From Pseudomonadaceae bacterium SI-3 (GTDB taxonomy: Bacteria; Pseudomonadota; Gammaproteobacteria; Pseudomonadales; Pseudomonadaceae): a stretch of DNA of 64,000 nucleotides. The stretch lies in NCBI GenBank assembly GCA_004010935.1, contig CP026511.1, positions 4,526,001-4,590,000 of the forward strand. Direction: 5' to 3'. This document shows, piece by piece, positions 48,069 through 60,240 of this stretch. Position numbers and translations under genes: made by a program. Below the pieces are notes generated by a model. That model was given only the letters and a program-made list of their open reading frames with translations. It made no database searches and was not told the DNA's origin. Each line of letters begins with the position of its first letter. Position 1 is the first letter of the stretch.

Positions 48069-48803
48069 CTATTTGTTGCCATCAGGCACGAACACATAGC
48101 CGACGCCCCAGACGGTCTGGATATAACGCGGCTTGGATGGGTCCGGCTCGATCAGCCGGCGCAGGCGGGAAATCTGCACATCGATGGAACGTTCGAGCGC
48201 ATCCCACTCGCGACCGCGGGCCAGGTTCATCAGCTTGTCTCGGGTTAGCGGCTCGCGAGCGTGCTGTACCAGCGCCTTGAGCACGGCGAATTCACCGGTG
48301 GTGAGCATATGCACCTGATCGCCCTTCTTCAGCTCACGGGTGCCGAGGAACAGCTCGTAATCACCGAAGGTCACCGTTTCATCTTCGCTGCCCGGCGCAC
48401 CTGGCACCTGCGGTGCCTGGCGGCGGAGCACCGCGCGGATCCGCGCCAACAGCTCACGGGGATTGAACGGCTTGGCCAGATAATCGTCCGCGCCCTGCTC
48501 CAACCCCTGAATGCGACTGGCCTCGTCACCCTTGGCCGTCAGCATGATGATCGGGATCTGGTTGCCACCGGTACGCAGCCGGTTACAGGCCGACAGGCCG
48601 TCTTCGCCCGGCATCATCAGGTCCAGCACTACGAGATGAAACAGCTCGCGGCTGAGCAGACGGTCCATCTGCTCGGCACTTTCCACCGTCCGGACTCGGT
48701 AACCCTGCTCATCGAGAAAGCGCTCGAGCAAGCGCCGCAGACGGGCGTCATCGTCAACAATCAGGATCTTTTCGCCTTCGTTGGCAGGTGCGGTGCTGCT
48801 CAT
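48069..48803 (-). CDS. amgR: OmpR/AmgR response regulator
   Basis: 244 residues. Receiver ~12-125 with acidic pocket VDDD, phospho-Asp 61 (VVLDLMMPGEDGL) and Lys of LAKPFNP; OmpR-type winged helix ~150-238 ending VWGVGYVFVPDG. GGGAG precedes the ATG of MSSTAPANEG; the frame to 48857 is unsupported. Likely first gene of the amgRS operon, divergent from tex with 229 bp between start codons. Controls membrane-protein stress genes and aminoglycoside tolerance in P. aeruginosa. Confidence 0.93.
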   Translation of the reverse strand: MSSTAPANEGEKILIVDDDARLRRLLERFLDEQGYRVRTVESAEQMDRLLSRELFHLVVLDLMMPGEDGLSACNRLRTGGNQIPIIMLTAKGDEASRIQGLEQGADDYLAKPFNPRELLARIRAVLRRQAPQVPGAPGSEDETVTFGDYELFLGTRELKKGDQVHMLTTGEFAVLKALVQHAREPLTRDKLMNLARGREWDALERSIDVQISRLRRLIEPDPSKPRYIQTVWGVGYVFVPDGNK

Positions 48804-49032
48804 GAGAACTCCCGGAATGATCGACGGCGCATTATGCGCGCAGTGAAGTAAACGCAACTGACAGCCATTGTTAGCAGATTTTGCGGTGCCTGGCCGAGGG
48901 CCGAAAGAATGAGTCGGTGCGCCTGGCTCGGGTTTTTCGTCCGGCTTGCGGCCCCAAATGCTCTGCTGCCCTTATAATCGCGCCCTTTCGCGCAGGCACG
49001 GCCTGCATGGTTTGACTGACCCAGGTAGGTTC

Positions 49033-51366
<2,334 letters not shown>

Positions 51367-51367
51367 G

Positions 51368-51754
51368 GTGCGCGAAGTCGAGGCAGTGGGCAGCAGCAGC
51401 GCCTTCGGGCGCCTGTTGGGCCTGGAAATCATCAAGGCCGACAATGGCGAGGCACTGCTGCGTCTGGCAATGCACGACGGCTTGCGCAACCTGCACGGCA
51501 AGCTGCACGGCGGCGCGCTGTTCTCGCTGATCGACACCGCCATGGGCCAGGCCAGCCACAGCCTCAACGGAGGCGAACCTAACAGCGTCACCCTGGAATG
51601 CAAGGTCAATTACATCCGCCCGGTGAGCGAAGGTGAACTGACCTGCCGCGCCTGGGTGGTGCACGGCGGGCGGCGCACTCAGGTACTCGAAGCCGAAGTC
51701 CATCAGGGTGAAAAGCTGGTGGCCAAGGCGCAGGCGACCTTCTCGGTTACCTGA
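51368..51754 (+). CDS. PaaI-type hotdog thioesterase
   Basis: 128 residues. HGKLHGGALFSLIDTAMGQA is the PaaI/YdiI signature with the catalytic Asp. The start is GTG, one base after the tex stop, using GAGGAA inside the tex 3' end, so it is translated with tex. Hydrolyses an acyl- or aryl-CoA; substrate unknown. Same position as the thioesterase between tex and gshA in P. aeruginosa. Confidence 0.88.
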   Translation: MREVEAVGSSSAFGRLLGLEIIKADNGEALLRLAMHDGLRNLHGKLHGGALFSLIDTAMGQASHSLNGGEPNSVTLECKVNYIRPVSEGELTCRAWVVHGGRRTQVLEAEVHQGEKLVAKAQATFSVT

Positions 51755-51885
51755 GTCATCGGACCCGCCGCCCACGGTTCGCTGGAAACGCCCTGGAGCG
51801 GTGCATGGTCCAACGCTGAAGGCCTCTTGTAGAGCGTGCAATCCACCCCCATATTGTGCCGACTGACGCGTGAAGGAATTCCCAA

Positions 51886-53475
51886 TTGAGCGATCTTCTC
51901 TCCCACCGCCTGGCGCTGCTGGCCGAGCACCACAACCTGTCGCTGCTCTCGCAATGCCTGCATGGGATCGAGCGTGAATGCCTGCGTGTCGACACCGATG
52001 GCCAGCTGGCACTGACGCCGCATCCGCGAGCACTGGGCTCGGCGTTGACTCATCCGAAGATCACCACGGACTATTCAGAAGCGCTGCTGGAGTTCATCAC
52101 CGGCACCGAAACCGATCCGCAAAAGACGCTGACCGAGCTGGACGCGATCCATCGCTACACCTACAGCAAGCTCGGCGACGAGCTGCTCTGGAGTCCCTCG
52201 ATGCCCGGTCACCTGCCGGACGAGCCGCAGATTCCCATCGCCGAGTACGGCAGTTCGAACATCGGGCGACTGAAATACGTCTATCGCCAAGGCCTGGCGC
52301 TGCGTTACGGCAAGACTATGCAGTGCATCGCCGGTATCCATTACAACTTCTCCCTGCCCGAGGCGCTGTGGGCTGCTTTGCAAGCAGATGAGGGCGATGA
52401 CCGCTCGCAGCAGGACTACCAGTCCTGGCGCTATATCGCACTGATCCGTAACTTCCGCCGCTACAGCTGGCTGCTGATGTACCTGTTCGGCGCCTCGCCC
52501 GCGCTGGACGTCAGCTTCATGCGTGGCCGCCCGCACCAGCTCCAGCAGCTCGACGAAGACACGCTGTATCTGCCCTACGCCACCAGCCTGCGCATGAGCG
52601 ATCTGGGTTATCAGAGCAATGCCCAGGCCGGCTTGACGCCCTGCTATGACGATCTGCCGAGTTATACCAGCAGCCTGCACAAGGCGGTGTCCACGCCTTA
52701 CCCCGACTACGCGGCGCTGGGCACCAAGGACGCAGAGGGCAACTGGCAACAACTCAACACTAACGTCTTGCAGATCGAGAACGAGTACTACTCGAACATC
52801 CGCCCCAAGCGCGTCACCGATACTGGCGAGCGCCCACTGCATGCGCTGCGAGCGCGCGGCATCCAGTACATCGAGGTGCGCTGCCTAGACATCAATCCTT
52901 TCCTGCCGCTGGGCATCGACGTCACCGAAGCGCGTTTTCTTGATGCCTTCCTGCTGTTCTGCACCTTGCAGCAGAGCCCTTGCCTGGTAGAAGGCGAATG
53001 CCGGGCCAGCAGCGATAACTTCCTCAGCGTGGTCAAGGAAGGCCGCAAACCCGGGCTTGAACTGCGTCGCTGTGGTGAAGGCGTCAGCCTGCAGACATGG
53101 GCGAACGAGCTGATTGCGCAGATCGGCCAGGTCGCCGAACTGCTGGACCGCAGTCACGGTGGTGATGAGCATGCTCGCGCCGTCGCCGCGCAACAGGCCA
53201 AGGTTGCAGACAGCAGCCTGACACCTTCGGCCCGCGTGCTCGACGAGCTGCAGCGCAACGGCGAGAGCTTCAGCCAGTTCGCGCTGCGGCAGACCCGTCA
53301 ACACGCCGACGATTTCCGTAGTCGAGCGCTGTCAGATGCCGACATGGCCTGGTTCGACGAAGCCGCACGCAGCTCGCTGGCACAGCAGGCGCAGGTTGAA
53401 GCCGCGGACACTCAGGACTTCGACAGCTTCGTCGAGGACTATCAGCGCAGCCTGACCAACCTCAGCGCACCATAA
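51886..53475 (+). CDS. gshA: Glutamate-cysteine ligase GshA
   Basis: 529 residues, first enzyme of glutathione synthesis in the proteobacterial GCL family. Conserved stretches: [50 protein letters not shown], and [18 protein letters not shown]. The start is TTG: AAGGAAT lies eight bases before it and it gives the family N-terminus ([12 protein letters not shown]). No upstream ATG in frame. Weak initiation may limit glutathione synthesis. Confidence 0.95.
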   Translation: MSDLLSHRLALLAEHHNLSLLSQCLHGIERECLRVDTDGQLALTPHPRALGSALTHPKITTDYSEALLEFITGTETDPQKTLTELDAIHRYTYSKLGDELLWSPSMPGHLPDEPQIPIAEYGSSNIGRLKYVYRQGLALRYGKTMQCIAGIHYNFSLPEALWAALQADEGDDRSQQDYQSWRYIALIRNFRRYSWLLMYLFGASPALDVSFMRGRPHQLQQLDEDTLYLPYATSLRMSDLGYQSNAQAGLTPCYDDLPSYTSSLHKAVSTPYPDYAALGTKDAEGNWQQLNTNVLQIENEYYSNIRPKRVTDTGERPLHALRARGIQYIEVRCLDINPFLPLGIDVTEARFLDAFLLFCTLQQSPCLVEGECRASSDNFLSVVKEGRKPGLELRRCGEGVSLQTWANELIAQIGQVAELLDRSHGGDEHARAVAAQQAKVADSSLTPSARVLDELQRNGESFSQFALRQTRQHADDFRSRALSDADMAWFDEAARSSLAQQAQVEAADTQDFDSFVEDYQRSLTNLSAP

Positions 53476-53647
53476 GCACCACTGATCAAGCAGCATGACC
53501 GCTCTAGACCGCAGGCTACGGCGGTCCGCGGGAGACGCTGCTGGAAGATATGAACTTTTCCCCTCTTCTCAGGGTTCCAATGTGTGTCTTCGTCGCGCCG
53601 ATGCAGCGCGCCGAAGCCTCAAGAACAAGAAGAAGAGAGGTACATTC

Positions 53648-53827
53648 ATGTCGCTATTTGACCTGTTGGTGTCCGCTCGCAAGGGCAGCCTGACCACCGC
53701 AATCACCATTGCCTTGCTGATCGGCCTGATTCTGCAGATCGACGGACTTATCCCAGACCCCGCGATTCACTTTTCCGCAGATGCGGTCGAGGCTCGCTCA
53801 GCGAGCCCCTACGCGACGCCGGACTAA
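53648..53827 (+). CDS. Small membrane protein downstream of gshA
   Basis: 59 residues: MSLFDLLVSARKGSL, one hydrophobic helix TTAITIALLIGLILQIDGLI, and a short polar tail. GAGAGG lies seven bases before the ATG. The open frame runs back to 53495, but the ribosome site and helix place the start here. No recognised family; the frame looks real because the helix and ribosome site agree. Confidence 0.55.
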   Translation: MSLFDLLVSARKGSLTTAITIALLIGLILQIDGLIPDPAIHFSADAVEARSASPYATPD

Positions 53828-53830
53828 ATC

Positions 53831-53851
53831 GAGGCGGCGCACGACCGCCTC
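53831..53851. terminator. Hairpin between the small protein gene and argA
   Basis: GAGGCGG / CCGCCTC with a 7-base loop in the 29-bp convergent gap. Only a weak T stretch (GATTTAG) on the minus side. It could serve both transcripts. Confidence 0.5.
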
Positions 53852-53856
53852 GTCGA

Positions 53857-55158
53857 TCACAGCGCCTTTTCGAAGATCTTCGAATTGCGCTGGAAGTTAT
53901 AGAGCGAGGCCCGTGCGGCCGGAAGACGCTCGACGCCGCTAGGCTCGAAACCGCGTTCGCGGAACCAGTGCGCCGTGCGTGTGGTGAGCACGAACAGGGT
54001 TTTCAGGCCCAACTTGCGCGCCCGCGCCTCGATACGCTCGAGCAACTCGTCACCGCGTCCGCCATGGCGATATTCCGGATTGACCGCCAGGCAAGCCAGC
54101 TCGCCCGAGTTGGAATCGGCGATCGGGTAGAGCGCCGCGCAGGCGATAATCAGCCCATCGCGCTCGACGATGCTGAACTGCTCCACCTCGCGCTCGAGCA
54201 CCTCTCGCGAGCGCCGCACCAGAATGCCCTGCTCTTCCAGCGGGGTGATCAGATCAATCAACCCGCCGACGTCCTCGATGGTCGCCTCGCGCAGCTGCTC
54301 GAACTGCTCCTGGGTCACCAGCGTGCCATCGCCGCCGTCGCGGGTGAACAGCTCATTGAGCAACGAACCGTCCTCGGCATAGCTGATCACGTGGCTGCGG
54401 CGCACACCGCCCTTGCAGGCTTGCGCGGCGGCATCCAGCAGCTCGGCCTGATAGGTGCCGACGAGGCGTTCGACATAGGCCGGAATTTGTGGCGGGCGCA
54501 GCTCGCGCACCAGCTTGCCACTTTCATCGCGCAGGCCGCGCTCGGACCCGTACAGCACCAGCTTGTCGGCTTCCAAATCGATGGCGGCGCGGGTAGCGAT
54601 GTCTTCGCAGGCGATGTTGAAGATTTCACCGGTCGGGGAATACCCCAGCGGCGAGAGCAGCACGATGGTGCGCTCATCCAGCAGCCGGCCGATGCCCTTG
54701 CGATCAACGCGACGCACTTCGCCGGTGTGCTGGTAATCGACGCCATCGTGAACACCGATCGGCCGCGCTGTGATGAAATTGCCGCTGGCTACGCGCAGCC
54801 GGGCGCCCTGCATCGGCGAGGCGGCCATATCCATTGAAAGACGCGCTTCAAGCGCAATGCGCATATGCCCGACGGCATCAATTACGCACTCAAGGGTCGC
54901 CGAGTCGGTGATGCGCAAGTCGCGGTGAAAGCGCGGCTCAATGCCCCGAGCGGCCAGTCGCGCCTCGATCTGCGGACGTGAGCCGAACGCCAGCACCAGG
55001 CGCACGCCTAGGCTGTGCAACAGCACCAGGTCGTGGACAATGTTGGCGAAGTTGGGATGTTCCAGGCCATCGCCGGGCAGCATGACCACGAAAGTGCGGT
55101 CACGGTGCGAGTTGATGTAAGGGGATGAATCGCGAAGCCAGGTGACGTAGTTGTGCAT
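53857..55158 (-). CDS. argA: N-acetylglutamate synthase ArgA
   Basis: 433 residues: N-terminal amino-acid-kinase-like domain (~20-285, arginine-sensing; VVMLPGDGLEHPNFANIVHDL) and C-terminal GNAT acetyltransferase (~290-430; CLAVNPEYRHGGRGDELLERI is the acetyl-CoA loop). First step of arginine synthesis, from glutamate and acetyl-CoA; feedback-inhibited by arginine through the kinase-like part. AAGG before ATG. Next to argE, as in P. aeruginosa. Confidence 0.95.
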   Translation of the reverse strand: MHNYVTWLRDSSPYINSHRDRTFVVMLPGDGLEHPNFANIVHDLVLLHSLGVRLVLAFGSRPQIEARLAARGIEPRFHRDLRITDSATLECVIDAVGHMRIALEARLSMDMAASPMQGARLRVASGNFITARPIGVHDGVDYQHTGEVRRVDRKGIGRLLDERTIVLLSPLGYSPTGEIFNIACEDIATRAAIDLEADKLVLYGSERGLRDESGKLVRELRPPQIPAYVERLVGTYQAELLDAAAQACKGGVRRSHVISYAEDGSLLNELFTRDGGDGTLVTQEQFEQLREATIEDVGGLIDLITPLEEQGILVRRSREVLEREVEQFSIVERDGLIIACAALYPIADSNSGELACLAVNPEYRHGGRGDELLERIEARARKLGLKTLFVLTTRTAHWFRERGFEPSGVERLPAARASLYNFQRNSKIFEKAL

Positions 55159-55251
55159 TGCAGAAGCCTTAGATAACAGCTTGTCTAGTCCGGAAGCCGG
55201 TTCGTGTATGGATGCAGGGAGCAGGCCGCGATCAGATCGCCCGACCTGCCC

Positions 55252-56406
55252 CTATCCTCGGCCTGGTTGCAAGCAGTAGTGTTCGATCATTCCACGCAAC
55301 AACTTCACGGTAGGTTCGATCCTGTCGAGATCCAGGTACTCATCCGGCTGATGGGCGCAGGCGATATCACCCGGGCCTAGCACCAGCGTCTCGCAGCCAA
55401 GCTGCTGAAGATAAGGCGCTTCGGTGGCGAAGGCCACTGCCTGGGCGGCATGTCCGGTGAGCCGCTCGGCCAGTTTAACCAGCTCGCCATCAGCGCCCTG
55501 ATCGAAGGCCGGTACGCTGGGGAACAATGGCGCCAGGTCGATCCTCACCTGATGCTTGTCAGCGACTGGACGCAGGCGCCCGGCAATTGCGTCGCGTAAC
55601 TGATCAGGCTCCATCCCCGGCAGCGGCCGCAGATCGTACTCCAGCGAGCACTGGCCGCAGATGCGATTGGGGTTGTCACCGCCGTGGATGCAACCGAGGT
55701 TGAGTGTCGGCTGCGGTACGTCGAACAGCGGATTGTTGTAGTGATCCTGCCATTCGCGGCGCAGCGTCATCAGCTCGCTCATGACGTCATGCATGGCTTC
55801 CAGGGCGCTATGACCATAAGCGGGATTGGACGAATGCCCGCTCTGACCTTGGATTTCGATGCCTTCCATCATGATGCCCTTGTGCAGGCGCACCGGCCGC
55901 AGCCCGGTCGGCTCGCCAATCACCGCGGCGCGCCCCAGCGGCCGTCCGGCATCGGCCAGCGCGCGGGCGCCGGACATTGAGCTTTCTTCATCGCAGGTGG
56001 CCAGGATCAGCAGCGGCTGGCGGAACGGCTGATCGAGCAGTGGCAGTACCGCCTCGATGATCAGCGCGAAGAAGCCTTTCATGTCGCAAACGCCAAGGCC
56101 ATACCAGCGGTCATCGGCTTCGCGCAGTTGGAGTGGTTCGGCTGTCCACAATTCGGCATCGAAGGGCACGGTATCGCTGTGCCCGGCCAACACCAGCCCG
56201 CCAGGCCCGCTGCCGTAGCTGGCGAGCAGGTTGAACTTGCCAGGGGTGACTTCCTGCACCTCACAGCTGAAACCAAGGTCGCCCAGCCAGCCCGCAAGCA
56301 GGTCAATGACCGGGCGGTTGGTCTGGTCCCAATGGGCTTGAGTACAGCTCACCGACGGCGCGGCAATCAGCGCGGCAAACTGGTCTTTGAGCGAGGGGAT
56401 GGGCAC
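55252..56406 (-). CDS. argE: Acetylornithine deacetylase ArgE
   Basis: 384 residues, M20 zinc peptidase family; releases ornithine from N-acetylornithine. Metal sites: LAGHSDTVPFD (His-Asp), CDMKGFFAL (bridging Asp), CDEESSMSG (Glu pair), GEPTGLRPVRLHKG, and C-terminal HQPDEYL. The start is GTG: an ideal AAGGAGG stands six bases upstream, giving VPIPSLKDQF; a frame extension to 56496 has no support. About 93 bp separate it from argA. A similarly built dipeptidase is the only alternative. Confidence 0.92.
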   Translation of the reverse strand: MPIPSLKDQFAALIAAPSVSCTQAHWDQTNRPVIDLLAGWLGDLGFSCEVQEVTPGKFNLLASYGSGPGGLVLAGHSDTVPFDAELWTAEPLQLREADDRWYGLGVCDMKGFFALIIEAVLPLLDQPFRQPLLILATCDEESSMSGARALADAGRPLGRAAVIGEPTGLRPVRLHKGIMMEGIEIQGQSGHSSNPAYGHSALEAMHDVMSELMTLRREWQDHYNNPLFDVPQPTLNLGCIHGGDNPNRICGQCSLEYDLRPLPGMEPDQLRDAIAGRLRPVADKHQVRIDLAPLFPSVPAFDQGADGELVKLAERLTGHAAQAVAFATEAPYLQQLGCETLVLGPGDIACAHQPDEYLDLDRIEPTVKLLRGMIEHYCLQPGRG

Positions 56407-56505
56407 CGACGACCTCCTTGGAGACAAAGACGAAGGCGCCCAGTGAAACATGAAACGCGTTGCCGCCGCGCCCCCGAGGGGAAAAAGCAGCGGCAACGCG
56501 TCCGA

Positions 56506-57771
56506 TCAGACGAAGATCGCCTTGAGGATGGTGAAGAACACGATCGACAGGAAGGCCCCGGCCGGCAGCGTGATCAACCAGGACATGAAGATCGACCCGA
56601 CCACACCGAGGTTCAGCGCTCCAATACCCCGTGCGATACCGATGCCCAGGACCGCGCCGACCAGCGTATGGGTGGTGGATACCGGCAGGCCGATGGCGGA
56701 GGCACCGACAACGGTAGTTGCGGTCGCAAGTTCGGCAGCGAAACCGCGGCTTGGCGTCAGCTCAGTGATTTCCTTGCCGATCGTGGCGATTACCTTGTAG
56801 CCGTAGGTGGCCAGACCGATGACGATGCCCACGGCGCCCAGCAGCAGCACCCAGCCCGGCACCGCAGACTTGGCAGCGATTTCCGCGGCACCGCCCGATT
56901 GGATGACGCCGACCACAGCCGCCAGCGGGCCTACCGCGTTGGCCACGTCGTTGGCGCCATGGGCGAAAGCCATGGAGCACGCGGTAAAAATCATCAGAAC
57001 GGCGAAGACCTTTTCCACGCTGGCGTAGTGAAAGGTCCGATCAGCTTCGACATCAAGCTTGATCCGCGACAGCAGCGCAATCCCCACCAGCATCACCAGC
57101 ACGCCGATAGCGAACGCCAGAAGGATGCCCTGGCCGCCGCTCAGCGTCAGGCCGACATGCTTGAGGCCCTTGGTAACGGTCATCAACGCCACCATGAAAC
57201 CGGTCAGGAACATGTACAGCGGCACGAAGCGCTTGGCGTTGAGAAACGGATCATCGGTATTGATGATCAGTTTCTGTACGCTCATGAACAGGCCAAAGGC
57301 GACGATGCCGGACAGCAACGGTGTCACCACCCAGCTCGCCACGATGGGGCCAATAGCGTCCCAATGCACGGCATCAGTGGACACACCCACCGCGGCAAAG
57401 CCGATCACCGCGCCGATAATCGAGTGCGTGGTGGAAACGGGCCAGCCTTTCATGGTGGCGATCAAGAGCCAGGTGCCGGCTGCCAATAGCGCCGACATCA
57501 TGCCCAGCACCATCAGATCCGGCGATATGACTTCCGCATCGACGATGCCGTTCTTGATGGTCTCGGTGACCTCGCCGCCCGCCAGGTAGGCACCGCAGAA
57601 CTCGAAGATCATCGCGACGATGATGGCTTGCTTGATCGTCAGCGCCCGGGAACCCACCGAGGTGCCCATGGCGTTGGCCACGTCATTGGCGCCTACGCCC
57701 CAGGCCATGAAGAAACCGAAAGCACAGGCGAGCACGAGAAGTACGAAGCCGTATTCCGCGATAAAGGACAT
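56506..57771 (-). CDS. Inorganic phosphate transporter, Pit family
   Basis: 421 residues, about ten membrane helices in two inverted halves. Each half carries the PHO4 signature: GANDVANAMGTSVGSRALT (first) and GANDVANAVGPLAAV (second). Proton-coupled symport of metal-phosphate. The DUF47/PhoU-like gene lies 38 bp upstream on the same strand, so the two are probably one transcript. Weak ribosome site before the ATG. Confidence 0.93.
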   Translation of the reverse strand: MSFIAEYGFVLLVLACAFGFFMAWGVGANDVANAMGTSVGSRALTIKQAIIVAMIFEFCGAYLAGGEVTETIKNGIVDAEVISPDLMVLGMMSALLAAGTWLLIATMKGWPVSTTHSIIGAVIGFAAVGVSTDAVHWDAIGPIVASWVVTPLLSGIVAFGLFMSVQKLIINTDDPFLNAKRFVPLYMFLTGFMVALMTVTKGLKHVGLTLSGGQGILLAFAIGVLVMLVGIALLSRIKLDVEADRTFHYASVEKVFAVLMIFTACSMAFAHGANDVANAVGPLAAVVGVIQSGGAAEIAAKSAVPGWVLLLGAVGIVIGLATYGYKVIATIGKEITELTPSRGFAAELATATTVVGASAIGLPVSTTHTLVGAVLGIGIARGIGALNLGVVGSIFMSWLITLPAGAFLSIVFFTILKAIFV

Positions 57772-57809
57772 AAGGAATTACCTGTTGAACCAGAAAAGAC
57801 GCTGGCGCC

Positions 57810-58487
57810 TCAGCGCGCCAGCAATTGTTCCAGACGGTTGCCGACTCGCTCGGCACGGTCAGCTACGTCACCGATCCATTCGATGATTTTGTAGAGGAAC
57901 ATTACGTCGACTGGAGGCAATTCCTTTTCCAGCTTGAACAGGGCACGGCGAACCGTGATCTGCATGCGGTCGGTTTCGCGCTCGATTTCCTCGAGCTCCT
58001 CGACCATTTTCTCGACCAGCGTGGCCTCACGGCCGGCAAAGCCGGTTTCCAGCAACGAGTCCAGCTCCTTCAGCGCTTTCAGCGCCTGGCAGCTGGCGTC
58101 TACACTGCGCTGCACGAAGGCCATCATTTCCGGCTGCAGGGCCGGCGGAATGGTCATGCAACGGCCCAGCATCAGACCGGCGATGTCCTTGGCACGGTTG
58201 GCAATTTTGTCCTGTACACTCAGCAGCTCCAGCAGATCCGAGCGCGGAACCGGCAGAAACAGGCTCTTGGGCAGATGTTGACGGACGCTCTTCTTGAGCT
58301 TGTCGGCCTCGTTTTCCAGTCGGGCCATCTCTTTCTGGATCTGTTCGACCCGTTCCCAATCTTCGGCTGTGATCGCCTGGAACAGCGGTACCAGGTTGGC
58401 GGCACATTCGTGAGATTTAGCCATGTGCTGCTGCATCGGCCCGATGGGCGAACGTCCGAACAGGCTGACGAAAGGATTGATTGGCAT
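57810..58487 (-). CDS. DUF47 (TIGR00153) Pit accessory protein
   Basis: 225 residues, all-helical PhoU-like fold. VPRSDLLELLSVQDKIANRAKDIAGLML and ELEEIERETDRMQITVRRALFKLE are the family cores. It regulates the neighbouring phosphate transporter in other bacteria. ATG chosen at MPINPFVSLFG; extension to 58535 not supported. 104 bp from the divergent CYTH/CHAD gene start. Confidence 0.9.
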   Translation of the reverse strand: MPINPFVSLFGRSPIGPMQQHMAKSHECAANLVPLFQAITAEDWERVEQIQKEMARLENEADKLKKSVRQHLPKSLFLPVPRSDLLELLSVQDKIANRAKDIAGLMLGRCMTIPPALQPEMMAFVQRSVDASCQALKALKELDSLLETGFAGREATLVEKMVEELEEIERETDRMQITVRRALFKLEKELPPVDVMFLYKIIEWIGDVADRAERVGNRLEQLLAR

Positions 58488-58591
58488 AGGGAGCACCCCG
58501 GCTTCAGAAGGCGGCAAGTATACGGATGACCTCAAAGGGCCGCTACCAAGTGACGTAGGTCACACTCAAACATAGGCATCATCTCGGCACC

Positions 58592-59959
58592 ATGCAGAAA
58601 GAAACCGAAATCAAACTGCGCGTCAGTCGCGAAACCCTGGCGGCCCTGCGTGAGCATCCGCTGCTGAAGAAACGCAACAAGAGCGGCTGGCAGCGGCACG
58701 AATTGCTCAACCAGTACTTCGACACGCCCGCGCGCGATCTGGCTCAGGCAAAGGTCGCGCTGCGCCTGCGTCGCGACGGCGAGCAGTTCATCCAGACGCT
58801 GAAAAGCCGCGGCCAGAGCGTGGCTGGGCTGTCCGAGCGCAACGAGTGGGACTGGTACCTGGACAAGGCCAAACTGGACGTAAAAAAGCTCGCGGATGAT
58901 TGCTGGCCGGCGAGCCTGGCCGGGCTGGACAAGAAGACACTGAAGCCGATCTTCACCACCGACTTCGTCCGCGAAAAGGCCGAGATTGCCTGGGGCCGTG
59001 GCAAGGCCAAGGTGGTCATCGAAGCGGCTCTCGACCTGGGCAAGGTGGTCGTAGGCAAGCAGAGCGAAGAGATCTGCGAGCTGGAACTTGAGCTGCGCCA
59101 AGGCGAGCCCGAAGCGCTGCTGGAGCTGGCCGCAGAACTGGCCGCCGACCTTGCGCTGATGCCGTGTGACATCAGCAAAGCCGAGCGCGGCTATCGTCTG
59201 TATGACGCCGACAGCTACTCGCTGAACGTGCCAGCACCGCAGCTAGAGGCGAGCATGCCGCTGGACGAGGCCTTTGCCGCGCTGGCCTGGCAGCTGCTGG
59301 GCAATAGCCAGCGGTTGGCCGAACAGTACCGCTTCAACGGCCACTGGAAACTGCTCGGCGACTGGCTGCAGCAACTGGTCGAGCTGCGCGCCCTGCTGGG
59401 CAGTCTCGGCCAGGCAGCCCCGCGTGCGACCAGCCGCGAACTGCGTGAACAACTCGACGCGCTGATCCAGGAATGGCGGCCCAGGGTCGAAGCCGGACAG
59501 GACGACGAAAGCGCACGCAAAAGCGCACCCGAGGCCTTTGCCGCCGAGCTGGCGCAGCCGCGCTGGGGATTGTTCTCGCTGAAAGCCTCGCTCTGGCTGC
59601 TGCAGCGCGGCTGGACCGCCGGGCGCAACAATCGTGGCAACCGTCAGGGCGCCGCCGAGCTGGGCAACTGGCTGCCACGCCTGCTCGGGGAGGAAGCCCA
59701 GGCACTGCAGTTGCTGCGCTATCAGCAACAGCCTGAAGACCTCGCGGAGCAGCGCCCGCGCATGGAGCGGCTGCTGGTCTGGCTGCACCTGGCTCGGGCC
59801 ACGCTGGAGCTGCCGGAAGCCGACCGTCTCTATGGCGAACTGGCCAAACTCTACGAGCTGGCCGGACAGCCGTTAAACGACGAGCTGCTCGATGCACGGA
59901 TAGATCAGGCGCGCGCGGTCTGGACGCTCAAGCCCTGGAAGCTGCTGACAAAAAAATAG
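58592..59959 (+). CDS. CYTH and CHAD domain protein (inorganic triphosphatase-like)
   Basis: 455 residues. N-terminal CYTH ~1-200 with the ETEIKLRV motif (ExExK) and basic tunnel residues (LRLRRDGEQFIQTLK), the tripolyphosphate-binding tunnel of YgiF-type enzymes. The C-terminal CHAD domain ~220-450 is helical and Lys/Arg/His-rich, a polyphosphate binder. No ribosome site seen. Divergent from the DUF47-Pit pair, so phosphate uptake and polyphosphate handling sit side by side. Confidence 0.88.
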   Translation: MQKETEIKLRVSRETLAALREHPLLKKRNKSGWQRHELLNQYFDTPARDLAQAKVALRLRRDGEQFIQTLKSRGQSVAGLSERNEWDWYLDKAKLDVKKLADDCWPASLAGLDKKTLKPIFTTDFVREKAEIAWGRGKAKVVIEAALDLGKVVVGKQSEEICELELELRQGEPEALLELAAELAADLALMPCDISKAERGYRLYDADSYSLNVPAPQLEASMPLDEAFAALAWQLLGNSQRLAEQYRFNGHWKLLGDWLQQLVELRALLGSLGQAAPRATSRELREQLDALIQEWRPRVEAGQDDESARKSAPEAFAAELAQPRWGLFSLKASLWLLQRGWTAGRNNRGNRQGAAELGNWLPRLLGEEAQALQLLRYQQQPEDLAEQRPRMERLLVWLHLARATLELPEADRLYGELAKLYELAGQPLNDELLDARIDQARAVWTLKPWKLLTKK

Positions 59960-59983
59960 GCTCGAGGCTCGTACTAAGCGTAG

Positions 59984-60085
59984 GGTGGGCCGGGCGGCGC
60001 TCCGCTTTAGCCCACCGCTATCGCAAAGCCCCTTACTAGCGCCTGACCTGTGCCCGTCCCTCGAGTCTTGTGGGCTGAAGCCCAC
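59984..60085. repeat. Paired REP-like palindromes (BIME-like)
   Basis: First: GGTGGGC (59984-59990) / GCCCACC (60010-60016) with a GC-rich 19-base centre. Second: GTGGGCTGAAGCCCAC (60070-60085). Same family as 47944-47961: GCTCCGCTTTAGCC occurs in both. Lies in the 281-bp gap after the CYTH/CHAD gene. Confidence 0.75.
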
Positions 60086-60240
60086 GCTACCGAAGCTGGC
60101 TATCAAGCGGCTGTAACGGCGGGCGTGCCGCCACCCTTCGACAGTTACGGACGGTCCCGCAAAGTTGAACCGCTCAGGCAGACAGCGCGCTGATTTATCG
60201 GCAAGCTTGGCCCTCGTCTCCGCCATGACCGAAGGGCCCC

